Positions 10,182 to 21,257 of a stretch of DNA of 64,000 bases are shown here, piece after piece; the stretch's first letter is position 1; each line of letters starts with the position of its first letter. The translations under genes and the position numbers were made by a program. The stretch covers positions 186,001 through 250,000 of the forward strand of contig JAKLMB010000024.1 in the NCBI GenBank assembly GCA_022813625.1. Direction: 5' to 3'. The notes under the pieces are model-generated. The model did not search any database. It saw nothing but the letters and a program-made list of their open reading frames with translations, and was not told the origin of the DNA. This DNA comes from Aaosphaeria pasadenensis. Its lineage: Eukaryota; Ascomycota; Dothideomycetes; Pleosporales.

Positions 10182-12660
10182 ATGCGCTTTTTTCCACGAC
10201 GGGGGAAACCAATGATAGTACAAGACGGGTGGATGAGGATTTGCAGCGAAGGATGGACTTGCTGCAGACGCGCGCCTACATACAACACAACACAACAACA
10301 ATACAAACCCATGACGGCGATCGCGATCGAATGGAACGATGTCGGAAGCACTTTAGAAACGGCGTTTAGGCAAGGCTGCGGCGACGACGAACGTTAATGA
10401 CGATGATGGGATGGGTTGGATGGATGGATGGGGGCGGATTTTCCGACAACCACAACGTGGGTTCCTGTCCAACCATTCCATTTCCATTTCCATTCTTGAA
10501 AAAAGAAATCGAATACCACCACATGTAAAAATAAAACTGTACAATCAACCAACCAACAACAATTACTCGCATAACTACTCCGTACCTACCTGTAGTATTC
10601 TCTCTTCCACAGCGAGCGCCGCCCCCGCCGCAATTATCTATGATCTGACCAACCTCACGTCTCTAGCTCACTCACACATCACCACATCACCATGTGAACT
10701 TATACCAACTAACACAATCAATTCAAGAAGAAACCCACAAACGATATCTGACATCACACCCTACCCTACCTTACCATCTCCTACCCTCTCCTACCCGCCC
10801 TCCCCTCCCCTCCCCCGTCTCATCTCACACCCACCCACCCACGCCCTTCCCATCCTGAAACACCAAACCCCCCAAACTTCCCCAAACCCCAAACACCACC
10901 TCCCGTCACCTCCCGTCGTCACCTCCCCTCCCCTTCTCTCTCTCTTGCTCGCCGAGCTCACCCCAAGACCCCCCAAGACAAACCAAGCTCACCTGTCACC
11001 CGCGCGGCGACGGCGTGACATATTGCTTCGTCTTGCTTTGCTTAACACTCCTTTTTCTTGGTCTTCTACCTCCGAAGGCCGACTGGGCGGCCGCTTATAC
11101 GTCGAGTCGAGTCGTGTCGTGTCGCGAGACTCCCTTGTATCTGTATCTGTGGCACCACCCAAGAGGGAGGAGTTGATTGAGTGAGTGAGTGAGTGATGTA
11201 CGACATACGACCTACCGTATAGTTTTACGTTCGTATGTTCGTACTTTCTTCACGGCTACCGGTATGGGAAGGAAAGCGATTCACGGTAGAACGAAGGGGC
11301 GGCATGTTCGCATGAAAATCGAACATGAATCAAAACTACATCAGACCACTTTGATTTGAATCGTTCAAATCCCACCCCCCTCTTCCCTTCCCCTCTTCCC
11401 TTTCTTTCCCACCATCTTCTCTCAAACATCTTTCTCCGGTACACGCACTGTTAAACTCCTTCGTATGTATGTATGTATGTATGTATGTATGTATGTATGT
11501 GTGAACGTTGCCCTTTGAGATAGATGCAAGGTAAGGTCCTCCTCTGTACATCTCCCCCCCCCCGTATATCGCTGTGTACGAAGTAGAGGTACTAATGTAC
11601 CGGGACATCTTGCTCCCGGGTAGGACGTATCTCGCGTTTCACCCACACCCGCCCTCGGTGATGTAAACCAGGTACATATACATACGTAGAATGTCGATGT
11701 ACGCAGGGGGGGTGGGTTATCGCCGTATCGGACGGTCGGACAGACGGGCGTACCCGGGGTGGGATGCCTGATAGGATTTAGGATTTGGTCCCCGGTTAAG
11801 GAAGGAAGAGGGGGAGGGAGATGCGGCGGAAACGATTGTGAGGCTCAAGTGCGTCCGAAGGAAGGGGGTGGGGAAGTGAGCGACGGAAGCGAGCGAGCGA
11901 GCGAGATCGGGGTGTTTAGTTTTTTGGATGTGTAGATTCACGTTGTGTGTGTTTAGTTCAGTGAATGTGGGTTGTAGATATGTACGATGAGATACGATGA
12001 GATACGAGCAAAATGGCTATGATTGTTTTGTGTGCATGCATGTATTTATGTTCATGGGAAAAAGGTATTTGCTTTCCAAATCGTTTGTAGATTATGCTTT
12101 CTTTCCCCCTCTCAATTTCCCAAGTAATACAGGTCCGGATAAGAAATATTCGATCCAAAACCAAAACCAATGGGGACATGCAAACCACCAAGTACAAACG
12201 ATGGGGACCGGATGGGGTCTATAACTGCTGCGGACGCTCAACTCGACAGCCCGGCTGTAAAGTACAGTAAAGGAAAGAAAGACGCCGAATATAACGTGAA
12301 TATATGCTGCTGGGTCGGAGCAAAGTAGAAAGGGAAGGGAAAAGCAGAGGGTGAAAATGATGATGCTCGCTGATAAACATATCGGACATTATGACCAGAA
12401 AGGTGGACAGAAGAAAAGGTCTGTAGCGGCAAAGCTAGAATCTCCCCGAGCCGATAGAGAAACGCCAACGAACGGCAACCATGTCGTGCGTAGTAGAACC
12501 GGAGATGGAAATCTTGTAAATGGTTTGTTGAAATGATCATGACGAGGAGAAGGAAAAGCAAAAGGGCGTGCGCTCGTGAGAGTTTCGTGCCGGGTATCTC
12601 TAATCTATACTTCTTTTATCCAGACCTAAAAGTAGCAAATAAACATTAGCCCCTCGTTCC
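10182..12660. other. Long low-complexity intergenic region
   Basis: About 2.5 kb without a supportable gene. From about 10,560 to 11,000 the plus strand is strongly C/T-rich, with runs such as CCCACCCACCCACGCC. A G-rich stretch follows at 11,700-11,910. A 257-residue plus-strand frame at 10,411-11,184 is only Pro/Ser/Thr low complexity with no domain, so it is not called. The region serves as the 3' side of both tom6 and noxR and may contain long untranslated sequence. Confidence 0.55.
11463..11502. repeat. (GTAT)n microsatellite
   Basis: About ten perfect tandem copies of the tetranucleotide GTAT/ATGT lie inside the low-complexity intergenic region. A simple sequence repeat of this length is likely to vary between strains. 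Confidence 0.95.
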
Positions 12661-14539
12661 TCATACATATTCGGATACTTCGATACTGGGGGTGAGAGGA
12701 GGAGGATTGGAGAAGTTCTCGTTAGGGACATCAAGGTTAAGCCATACCTCCATCTTTGCCATATCCGAATTCTCCTTCCTAGCCATACTCTTGGCTGTCT
12801 GGATAGCCATATCCAGATCGTCCTGGTCGGCCATGGTGATCATGTCACCGTCATCGCGTATCTCGACCTTGAAGTTCTGGCGGAGGCCGAACTTCTCACG
12901 TATTTGCTGCACGAACTCGCGCATCGTCTTGTTCTGGTCGATGAAGACGTAGCGGGTGTCCCCTGCATGGACCTTGACACGAATTTTCATCGCTGGTTCC
13001 CGCTCTCTGTCGCTGCGACGGGAGGTAGCAGAACGAGCAGGCGACCGTCTTCGGGTCTTTGAACGAGACACCATCTCAAAGTCAGCATCGTCAACGTCGC
13101 TTCCGTCATAGTCATCCTCCTCCTCCTCTTCATCGATGTACATCGGCCTAGAGTTCTTGCCCTGGCGAGACCTCGAGTAGGCAGGCCTGTTTGATCGGGG
13201 TTGATACATGTCGTACACATCGTCGGCGTAGTCCTCCTCGATATCATCGTCAGAACCACGACGCCGAGGCCTCTCGCGCTCGTCACGTCGGCTGCGGGTG
13301 TTCGAACGGGACGGTGCTGGTCGCTCTGACATGGATCGCTGTGTGCCCATACGGCGAGGGGCATCCTGGTTGCCTTGATCGAATGCAGCTCTGCCGAGAT
13401 CAAGAGGTCGCGGCTTGGGACCACCGCCGCGAACAGACTGTGCGCGCGACATCTGGCCACCTTCCTGGGCACCGCCCGAATTCCTCTTGTCCGACTCCGG
13501 TGGTGGCGTAGGGGGGAACATGTTACGGTTCATAGGCGGCTCAGATTGTTGTCTAGCCCTGCTCTGGAGATTGGGTTTGACGAGGTTCGTGGCGGCGTAC
13601 GAGACCTTGTCTTCGGGTCGGTCGTCCTTAGCCGGGGTTTCGCCCATCTTCTTGATCTCAGACCCGGCGAATCCAGTAAATGCGTTCGCACGATCAGAGG
13701 CAGCGACCAAGCGTGCCTTGCCGAGATAATCCTTGGTCTTCAAGTTCTTGACCTTTGCTTCGTTGGGGCGGTAGACAATGCCGACGGGGATGGAAAAGAC
13801 AGTGTAACCCTAAAAATGGTATTTAGCATGCAATTCGTGTCTGAAAGGTGTGAGACAACCTACCTCGGCTTCCTCGCGAATAGCTTCGTCGATGACTTCG
13901 TGGTCCGGAACGACCTTCTCCTTCGCAGCAAACGACAAGTCCTGCATACCAGCATCCTTCTGCTGGAGGTAGATGTAGCACAGACCACGGTTGAACAAGA
14001 CCTCGCACGAGTACAATTTGAATTTCAAGCCCAATTGCTCATAGTCGATGTTGTTGTTTCCACGGAGGTAGAGAAGGGTGTCGTTGAAGTTGGCGAGGGC
14101 CTCCTCGAAGTCGCCCATGAGGAAATTCGAGACACCCTGCTGGAAGTAGGCTACGGCGAGGTACTGGTCCAGCCGCACAGCGCGCTGGTAGCAGTCGACC
14201 TGGGAACAAAGAAGTCAGCGAACGGGCTCTAGCGGTCGCACCCGGTGGTAGCGAAGCTTACCGCCTTCTCATGCTCTCCCAACGTCGCATGGATGACACC
14301 GCAGTTGAATAGAATTTTGGAGGTATCGGAGATGCCGTCAAACTCCTTCAATGCCTCTTCGAAGTCGTTGCCGTCGTAGTGGGCGAGGGCTGCCACCCAG
14401 GTTTCGATTTCCTGCCCCGCACGTTAGTGTGATGGTCCCGCGCAGTCGAACGGAGTCAATGGGGGGAGTGCAGTGGATTTTGGAATGTAACTTGAGTAAA
14501 AGAGTAAAAGAATGGCTCGCATACCTGCTTGAGAGACAT
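12661..14539 (-). CDS. noxR: NADPH oxidase regulator NoxR (p67phox-like)
   Basis: Four exons (14539-14525, 14411-14262, 14199-13864, 13809-12661) encode 549 residues. The first exon holds only five codons. Introns are 113, 62 and 54 nt. Residues 1-165 are TPR repeats (CGVIHATLGEHEKA, AVAYFQQGVSNFLMGDFEEA, RGLCYIYLQQKDAG) that in this family bind Rac. An activation-domain-like segment (GYTVFSIPVGIVYRP) starts at 168. The middle, about 210-430, is Arg/Ser/Asp-rich and disordered. A C-terminal PB1 domain spans about 441-526, with an acidic OPCA-type motif (RDDGDMITMADQDDLDMAI). The protein activates NoxA/NoxB superoxide production at hyphal tips and during development. Length and architecture match fungal NoxR. 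Confidence 0.95.
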
Positions 14540-16481
14540 GACGAAGGAATTTGCAAGTTACCCGGCAGTATGGTGTCGTCAAGTCTCGAGGGAATGGTGT
14601 TGAGGGAAGGTGAGTACGGCTTTCGGTTCCGCCGTACTTGTATTACTGAGGGATGGGGCTGGTTTTCTTTTGGAGTGCGCCCAGATGCTAAGATATGTTG
14701 TCTACTGGATCTCCTGACAGGATTAGTTGGGTAGCCGCCGGGGCTTCTTTAGCGTCAGAGGATGCGCGGTGAAAGTGATTAATCGATGTGGCGTCGAGTA
14801 TGGTAGGATTATTATGGGGGAGGCCAGCCTGCGGGGGGGGGATGTAGATGGCGCGTGAGGACGTAAAAGAGGGACAATAGAGGGCGCAACTCTTAATGAT
14901 CGTGGATGAGGGTGAGGTTGAGTAGATTCAAAGTGGAGAGAGAGAGAGAGAAGGAAAAGAGAAAGAGGAAAGAAGGAGGGAAAGTAGAGGGAGGGAGGGA
15001 TTAGGGAACAGGAATAGGAATTGGGAAACCTTGTGAATCGTGTGGGCGGTTGGAAGGGTAAGGGTAAAATGGGTTAAGGAAGGTTCAAGGACGTGTATGG
15101 ATATGACTACTGGGTATGGGATGGCTGGACCTGTGAAGGACTGGGCTGGTTACATCTGGGACAGACTGGGACAGGCTGGCACAAGCTTGGACTGCGATGG
15201 CACAGGATGGCACAGGATCTTTTTAGTGTTTTGTTACTTGGATAGGGCAGGTCAGGGCAAGTCAAGACAAGTCAAGGGCAAGACAGGTTAAGTCGGGTAA
15301 GTCGACATGTCGATTCGGGTGGGTTGATCAGAAATCTGAGTCTCGTTGTGTTCCAGGATGAGGGAGTTGCCAAGTCTCCATATAACCCCATCTACCCCGT
15401 CTGATTGGCTGTATGGGGTTAATAGACATGGATGGAGATGGGTGGTCATGGGTGTCAATGGGTGGTAATGAGTGGCTTTCCCTTGTATACACACTTACAC
15501 ACTACAACCACGGCTTCAACTACACCACATCCACAGCGCTTCATCCCTCCTTCTCTGCCGCCCAGCCGAACTCTACTTTCCCTTTCGTCAATAGTCACAA
15601 TCATTTAATGGAAAATAGCTACCACATTCGTCATGCTAGCAACTCTTTGGGATCACTCCTCCGTCGTATTGTCTACGCCCTGCATGCCATACTTAGGTAC
15701 ATGTGCTGTACCGTACATTAGGTAGGTATCTAGGTACTACGCCACATCTATCTAATATCCAATATGGATGGCACCACCAACGACTGATACTCTTCACTTC
15801 TCTTTCTCTATCTATTGAATTAATCGATGAATTCTCTTCACGTCGGACTTTCTCCCGTTTCGCTTCACTACGTCAACCCCTCGATCGGCGCTGCGCTCTT
15901 CTCCTCTTCCACCCGAGCCAGCTCCGGCGGTGTTTGAGGTCTGTTACATGACTTTGTCCACGACACCCCATCCACGTGATAGAAACATCCTGCACCCACT
16001 CACCATCCTCAATCGACCCTCACCACCCCGGTGAGGCATGAATGCATAAGCCTAGGGCTTTCGCGAAGCCACTGCCATTCCCTTCTGTTGCATGCCAATT
16101 CTCTCCGCTCATGCACTGCCTGTTTCGGCCTGAACTCAAGCCTCGTCTCCTAAAAGCCATGGCACGTCTCGAATAATGGCCATTCTCACGAAAATTAAGA
16201 CAACCCCTTCAATCATCACGCTCACTCTCGATCCTCGAGCCTCTTATCATTGAAATCTCTAACTACGCTCTCTTGACCTCCTTGACCTCCAAAGCTTGGT
16301 ATCCATTTACCGCTTCACATTTGGAATCGCCCAAACGTCCTGCAGCTGGCTGCCGGCAGTTCACCACCTACCGTGCAGAAACCCAGGTTTGTATCTACGA
16401 GTATGTAGTGCGGTACCAGGTACGGTACGCCACTGTAGGGTACTGAATGGTATGGACATTTGATTTGTGTGTGCATCTCTC
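14540..16481. other. Intergenic: noxR promoter and ccs1 3' region
   Basis: About 1.9 kb. It holds a purine tract (GA-rich, about 14,936-15,000) and degenerate short repeats at 15,120-15,300 built from GGCACAGGAT- and GTCAAG-like units. CT-rich sequence follows further on. No gene is supported: the short frames are repeat-derived and lack domain character. Confidence 0.5.
15120..15300. repeat. Degenerate short tandem repeats
   Basis: Overlapping imperfect repeats are visible: ctgggacagactgggacagg, ggcacaggatggcacaggat, then caagtcaagacaagtcaagg with related units. Unit lengths vary between about 9 and 11 bases. This is probably slippage-derived sequence in the noxR promoter side. Confidence 0.6.
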
Positions 16482-17408
16482 TCATAGCATGCCACGCCCG
16501 ACCTGCTCTTCCCGCTCCTGCCATACCGTCTTCCCGGAACATGAGCACACCGTTTTGTCGTTATCCCACACGCCTGCACTCCGCGCAATCACCCCCACGA
16601 GCGTGTCAGCATCGTTTTTGTCGAATTTCCCATCCTGCTGCCTCGCTACCACAATGCTGCGGCCGATCATCTCCCAGATCTGAATCGGCCTGTCCAGGAA
16701 CACGGATCCGACGCCTCCCTTTCCCACCTCGACCGTCCCGAACACGCCCCGACCCAGCTTGCCTTCTTGCGTCTTGAGGCCCTCCCAGATCGGCCCCGTA
16801 GACTCTGGGCCCTGGGAGATGTCTCCCCGCTCGCGAACCGTCGCGTGGTACGTACCAGGAGACAGCCCTTTGATGCTCAGATCCACGATGGTGACGTCCT
16901 GTGCAACCTGCACCATGCGGACTAAACCCCGCACCTTATTCTGCACCTGAAGAGAGTGCGTTTCCAAGATGCATACCGCAGCACCTGTAGATCACCCTGT
17001 TAATAATCTACTAACAAAATGAAACGGGCGCGAATAATATTTGTGCAATTCTCAATTGTGGATTGCGCTTGGTTTGATGCTCGGTAGGTAGACTCACTAT
17101 TTGACTTGCCGCTTCCACGGAGAATGGCGTCACGGCCGGTGTCCTGAATGGCAGCAACAATGGCCGACGGCGATGCAGTGCCCTCAATTGACACGAGCTG
17201 ATCTTGGAGACTTGCTGTGACTTTGTTGATACCTGTGCCTTTTACGTCAGAAACGACCCTTCTACAAGTGCAAGCTACGTGATGCACGCGATCAGGAACA
17301 AAGTGCTGCCCCACCATTGAGCTTGTACAGCGAGCCAGAGATGTCTTTAATGCATGACTCGCACGTCATTGGCACCGCAAAGGTGGTCTCGAAAGGAGGT
17401 ATTGTCAT
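16482..17408 (-). CDS. ccs1: Copper chaperone for superoxide dismutase
   Basis: Three exons (17408-17315, 17232-17098, 16984-16482) encode 243 residues. Domain 1 carries the copper-binding MTCESC motif (residues 14-19) in an Atx1-like fold. Domain 2 is SOD1-like (VTIVDLSIKGLSPGTYHATV, then DGKFDKNDADTLVGVIARSAGVW). Domain 3 ends with CSC (223-225), the CxC copper-delivery and disulfide-forming site. The protein loads copper into Cu/Zn superoxide dismutase in cytosol and mitochondrial intermembrane space. Length matches yeast Ccs1 (about 250). The first intron has an unusual GTGGGG donor but a good CTGAC branch and CACAG acceptor; only this junction restores the frame. It diverges from the mitochondrial ribosomal gene. 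Confidence 0.95.
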
Positions 17409-17897
17409 GATTGCAATGTGTAGCTTTTAGAGGAAGTCGAAGTCGTCGTTGTTGTACAGGATACGGAGCTCTTACATCGTCAAAAGCTCGAATATCATGT
17501 CATCGCTCTCTGGACCCTTACCGGCTTTGAAATCATACCCTCTAGGCTGGCTCTTAGGGCGGGGGGAGACACCCGGCTCGGTGGTCGGTCTCGCGCGTGC
17601 GCGCGTTGATTTGCGGCGACCACCGAGAGGGCCGGCAGCAGCAGCAGCCACGTGACATGCTCGCCGCGGAAATTATCCTGCCAAGCGTCTCAAACTTCAA
17701 TCTTTCGACGACACAGCTTTGTCCCGTCAATTGAACGAAGATCACCACTCCTTCCCGCCGCCCTCTCCACCACCGCATCCTCCGAAACCCTCCCTTTCAA
17801 ACACAATCTCGCAGCGGATCTTCCCCTTCGAAGAACGAAAACGTAAAAAACGACACCGGAACCTTAAAACCAGGGCCATTGGGCCCCTCGAAACACC
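17409..17897. promoter_or_regulatory. Divergent promoter, ccs1 / mrpl23
   Basis: About 490 bases between divergent starts. It contains an alternating CGCGCGTGCGCGCG tract (17592-17605) and, after a short CAG run, a CACGTGA element (CACGTG at 17649-17654) about 245 bases before the ribosomal protein start. Such elements are common upstream of growth-related fungal genes, but this one is not proof of regulation. Confidence 0.45.
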
Positions 17898-18567
17898 ATG
17901 TCTCAAGTCGTTGGCAAAGTGCGTTCACCCACCTATTCACACCCCAGATCTTCCGGACTTTTCCTCCCCTTCCCCCTCCACCAACCTCAATTGCACAACC
18001 CCCATCTCCCCAATCCCCCCCTCAACCCTCCAACCCACCAACTAACCCACCCACCCCCAGACCCGCCTCGCCTACGCCCGCTCCTGGCACCTCATCGACA
18101 TCGGCTCCGACCCCCGCGCGCTGGGCCGCATCGCCTCCTCAATCGCACAAGCCCTAATGGGCAAACACAAGCCCATCTTCGACCCGTCCACCGACTGCGG
18201 CGACTACGTCGTAGCCGTCGACTGCGCCAACCTGCACACCACCGGCAAGAAACGCTTCCAGAAGCTCTACCGCACGCACACGACGCGCCCGGGTAGCCTC
18301 AAGGAAATCAACATGGACCGCATGATTGCGAAGTGGGGGGGCGGAGAGGTGCTGAGGAAGGCGGTGAGCGGGATGTTGCCGAAGAATAGGCTGAGGAAGG
18401 AACGGTTGGGGAGACTGAAGACGTTTGAGGGGCGGGGGCATCCGTATGGCGAGAATTTGGTGGAGGTGAGGTTGGGGGGTGGGTTGGGGATTGTGGAGCA
18501 TGAGGGGGTTAGGAGGACGTTGGGGGAGTTGAAGGAGGGCGCGGGGGAGAAGAAGGCGGAGTCATGA
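17898..18567 (+). CDS. mrpl23: Mitochondrial large-subunit ribosomal protein uL13m
   Basis: A seven-codon first exon (17898-17918) is followed by a 142-nt, C-rich intron (CTAAC branch, CCCAG acceptor) and exon 18061-18567, giving 175 residues. The fold-defining L13 segments are present: ARSWHLIDIGSDPRALGRIAS, MGKHKP, CGDYVVAVDC and the R/K-rich MLPKNRLRKERLGRLKTFEG (the L13 signature region near residue 120). It is a structural protein of the mitochondrial large ribosomal subunit. No cleavable presequence is obvious, as in yeast Mrpl23. Base composition changes sharply inside the gene, from C-rich before about 18,330 to G-rich after it. Confidence 0.95.
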
Positions 18568-19156
18568 TGGGTGGATGGTTCATGATGGGTTATGTTGTTG
18601 GGGAGGGGAGAGTGCTTTGCATATATGTTATGGCATGACGGAGTTTATACCACACCACGCCTCCCATTGTCCTTTTTTGCACCCTCTCGCATTTTCGTTT
18701 TTATACATGTATCACTGTAAACTAGGTAGATTTCACTACCATGTACAATTTCCAACAAAAAGAAAGGATAAATTCACGAATTACAATTGAAAGTACAGCC
18801 ATTGTTTTCTAAAGTACAGGTGTCTCCTGTGATGAGGGGAATTTCATTAACTTGTGTCTATAGTAGGGGCCTATCAAATGTCGTTTACATAAGAAATTCC
18901 GATCACATCACAATTATCATCTCACACTTCATATTCAAGTAAAAAAAAAAGGTTATATTTATATCAGCAAACTACGTCTTCACATATGGGATATATAATC
19001 GCTTCATTTATATGGTTAAAAACAACAAGATAAGAAGAAATCGTCGTCATCGTCGTCTTATGACATAATAGAAGAAAGAATAGTTCGTCGTAAGGCGGAT
19101 GGGTTTTTGTTGTTGTTTCTTTTCATGTTTAGCTAGGTAGGGGTACGAGAAGGTGT
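18568..19156. other. Intergenic, convergent 3' ends
   Basis: About 590 AT-rich bases between the convergent uL13m and urate oxidase genes. An A-run lies near 18,941-18,951. No feature is supported beyond likely 3' untranslated ends. Confidence 0.5.
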
Positions 19157-20196
19157 TTATAGCTTTGACTTGGGTCCCTTGCGGACGACTGTGCATTGGA
19201 TGAGGCCGTTGGGGTCGGATTGCGGGGCGAAGACCGTGGCGTCCTTGCCTGTGTTTTTGAGGCCTTTGTGCCAGCTCAGGTCTAGAGGAAAGGAAATATG
19301 TTAGTTTCTTGTTTCTGGGTTGGGGATATGGTACGAGGGAGGAGGAGAAACTTACCAATCTCGAAGTAGTGCTTGTTAGGCAGCGCGTAATCGACCGCCT
19401 CGACCAACGGCACCGCAGCGAGAATCTCGTCGCACATCTTGTACATAGTCGCCTGGACGCTGGCACTATCGTCCTTCGCGAAGATGTCCAGCGTGATGTC
19501 CCTAGCCGCCTGCCACGCGGCATTGAAGTCCACCTTCTTGACCTCCTCGAGGCTCTTGAACAATTTCCACTGCCATCCCGCCTCGATCTCCGTGCTGAGG
19601 ATGCGGTCCCAGGTCTCGGGGAGGCGTGTGTACTCGTCGCGGTGGAACCCGTGGAACGCAGACCCCGTGCTCTTCAGCACGAGCAGCTTCTCGATCTTCG
19701 AGCGGATGGAGACGCCCTCGCCCTCCCTGGTCACGGACTCGACGACGCGGATCTCCTCGCCGTCGCGGTAGAAGGAGTGCGGGTGCGGCTTGCCGTCGAC
19801 GGAGAGGCGCGTCCAGCGGTGCTGGATGATCTTGACGTGCGCGGCGTGGATGTGCGGGTACGTGTTGATGAAGTGGTCGCCGAGGACGGCGGCGAATTGC
19901 TCTGGCGGGCTGATCGGGTGCTGCTTTGCGAGGATGTAGGTGGTTTGCTTTTGCGTGTCGGTCGCGACGACGACCGAGTTGTCGGCTTTGGTGTAGCTGT
20001 GGGGAGGAAATGTTAGTTAGGTTGTTGGTGATTCTGTGCGGGGGATCAGGTGTACGTACGAGGTCTCGATGTCTCCCTCGAGGAGAATGCGGACGGTCTG
20101 CTCTATGACGGTGTGGACGCCCGTCTTTGCGTCCTTCTCGACCTTGTAGAGGCGGACATTGTCCTTGCCGTAGCGTGCGTAACCAAGCTGGGACAT
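19157..20196 (-). CDS. uaZ: Urate oxidase (uricase), peroxisomal
   Basis: Three exons (20196-20060, 19996-19356, 19281-19157) encode 300 residues, the normal family length. Introns are 63 and 74 nt. Recognisable uricase segments include LGYARYGKDNVRLYKVE at the N-terminus, the catalytic-Thr region TKADNSVVVATDTQKQT, the HAAHVKIIQHRWTRL region and KSTGSAFHGFHRDEYT. The C-terminus ends in SKL, a canonical PTS1 peroxisomal signal. The enzyme oxidises urate to 5-hydroxyisourate with release of hydrogen peroxide, in purine catabolism for nitrogen supply. The upstream region contains a UaY-type palindrome and GATA motifs, consistent with purine induction and nitrogen regulation. Confidence 0.97.
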
Positions 20197-21257
20197 GATG
20201 CTGCTGGTATCAATGCGAGGATAACGTAGATGAAAGCACACGAAAGTTGCTGTCTCTTGGTGAGTAGGAGGTCAGAGAGCGACTGAGACAGCACGAAGGA
20301 AGCTTAGGAAGCTTTCGTAAGAAGCACGAGGAGTAGAGGGAGTGTCTGGGACTGGAGGGAGGAGAGATAAGGTCAGTAAGGAGGGATACACGGGCGATAG
20401 TTATACAATTTAGCTATGGTAGCTGTGGGACGTTATCAGCATGGACACTCGCGGAGGCGGCCGAGATGTAGCGGCATGTTTTCTTCTCCCAGGAGCTGTG
20501 TACACGGCCATTTGATGAGCGATCAATGGCTCGATGAAGCTTTCACACGCATTGGTGGATCTGCTATGCCTGGCTATCGGCGGTTTCCGATGCTGAGCTT
20601 AAGGGTAAGGTCCCAGATCTTCTCGTCTGATTGGCCCATAGACGCTCTCACGTGATATCAATGAATACCTCGAGTCCGAGGGATTCACTGAAGCACAGGG
20701 AAGAACGGAAATGGTGCGGATATGCTAGACTCCATATCTTAAATATCAGGAGAGATTTTTATTTTGTAGAAACGGTATCGGAGAGGAGAGAGCCGTAGTC
20801 GTAGATGTAGCTGCACTATGTACACTTTTGTAGTTGCGGCCGCCGTCTCCCACTTACTAGGTTGGTAGTGATGCTGCAGCACGGGCCGAGTCACCGTTGT
20901 GTAGCGACCAGACGACGTCCCGTCCCAGATGTTGGCCTAGGCTTGCTACAGCCAGCTTCAAGCGTCTGCGACCTCACTTGGACCCTTTGATACTCCGCAA
21001 TTGCTCTCTGCCTTGGCTTACATTCATTCCCTGCCGTATTGCTTCACCTTACACGCTCTCTACGGCCCCGCTGTGCGCCCGTTTGACCGCCCTGTCCATA
21101 TTCGCGACCGCCACACAGCCCCGCCTACCACGATCCCACGAGTACATCCCACGATACGTCAACGTTCATTACGACAGCTCATGAGGAAGGGGGAGGCTTC
21201 TCCTGGAGAGATTCCGGCATGCAATGCAGTTAGCACATACGCCGCCCAGTCAATCTC
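20197..21257. promoter_or_regulatory. Divergent promoter, urate oxidase / Rictor-like gene
   Basis: About 1.06 kb. It carries GATA-type motifs at 20365-20370 (AGATAA), 20395-20400 (CGATAG) and 20433-20438 (TTATCA, reverse orientation), and a TCGG-N6-CCGA palindrome at 20577-20590. A CACGTG lies at 20649-20654. No reading frame is supported. Confidence 0.6.
20577..20590. promoter_or_regulatory. UaY-type binding palindrome TCGG-N6-CCGA
   Basis: The sequence TCGG CGGTTT CCGA matches exactly the spaced palindrome bound by UaY, the Zn2Cys6 activator of purine catabolism known from Aspergillus nidulans. It lies about 380 bases upstream of the urate oxidase start codon and in the same intergenic region as several HGATAR motifs (AreA-type). 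Binding is inferred, not shown. Confidence 0.6.

Noticed and set aside
10411..11184. 257-residue plus-strand reading frame
   Set aside because: Only Pro/Ser/Thr/His low complexity from C/T-rich DNA, no domain, non-gene composition.
11198..11215. 5S rRNA-like start (catacgacc)
   Set aside because: Only about ten bases match; the rest of a 5S gene is absent.
13375..14232. 285-residue plus-strand frame antisense to noxR
   Set aside because: Overlaps exons of a clear NoxR gene and runs through its introns; no recognisable domain.
15040..15291. 83-residue plus-strand frame
   Set aside because: Derived from degenerate tandem repeats.
19309..20016. 235-residue plus-strand frame antisense to urate oxidase
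   Set aside because: Val/Arg/Leu-rich shadow of C-rich coding sequence on the other strand.
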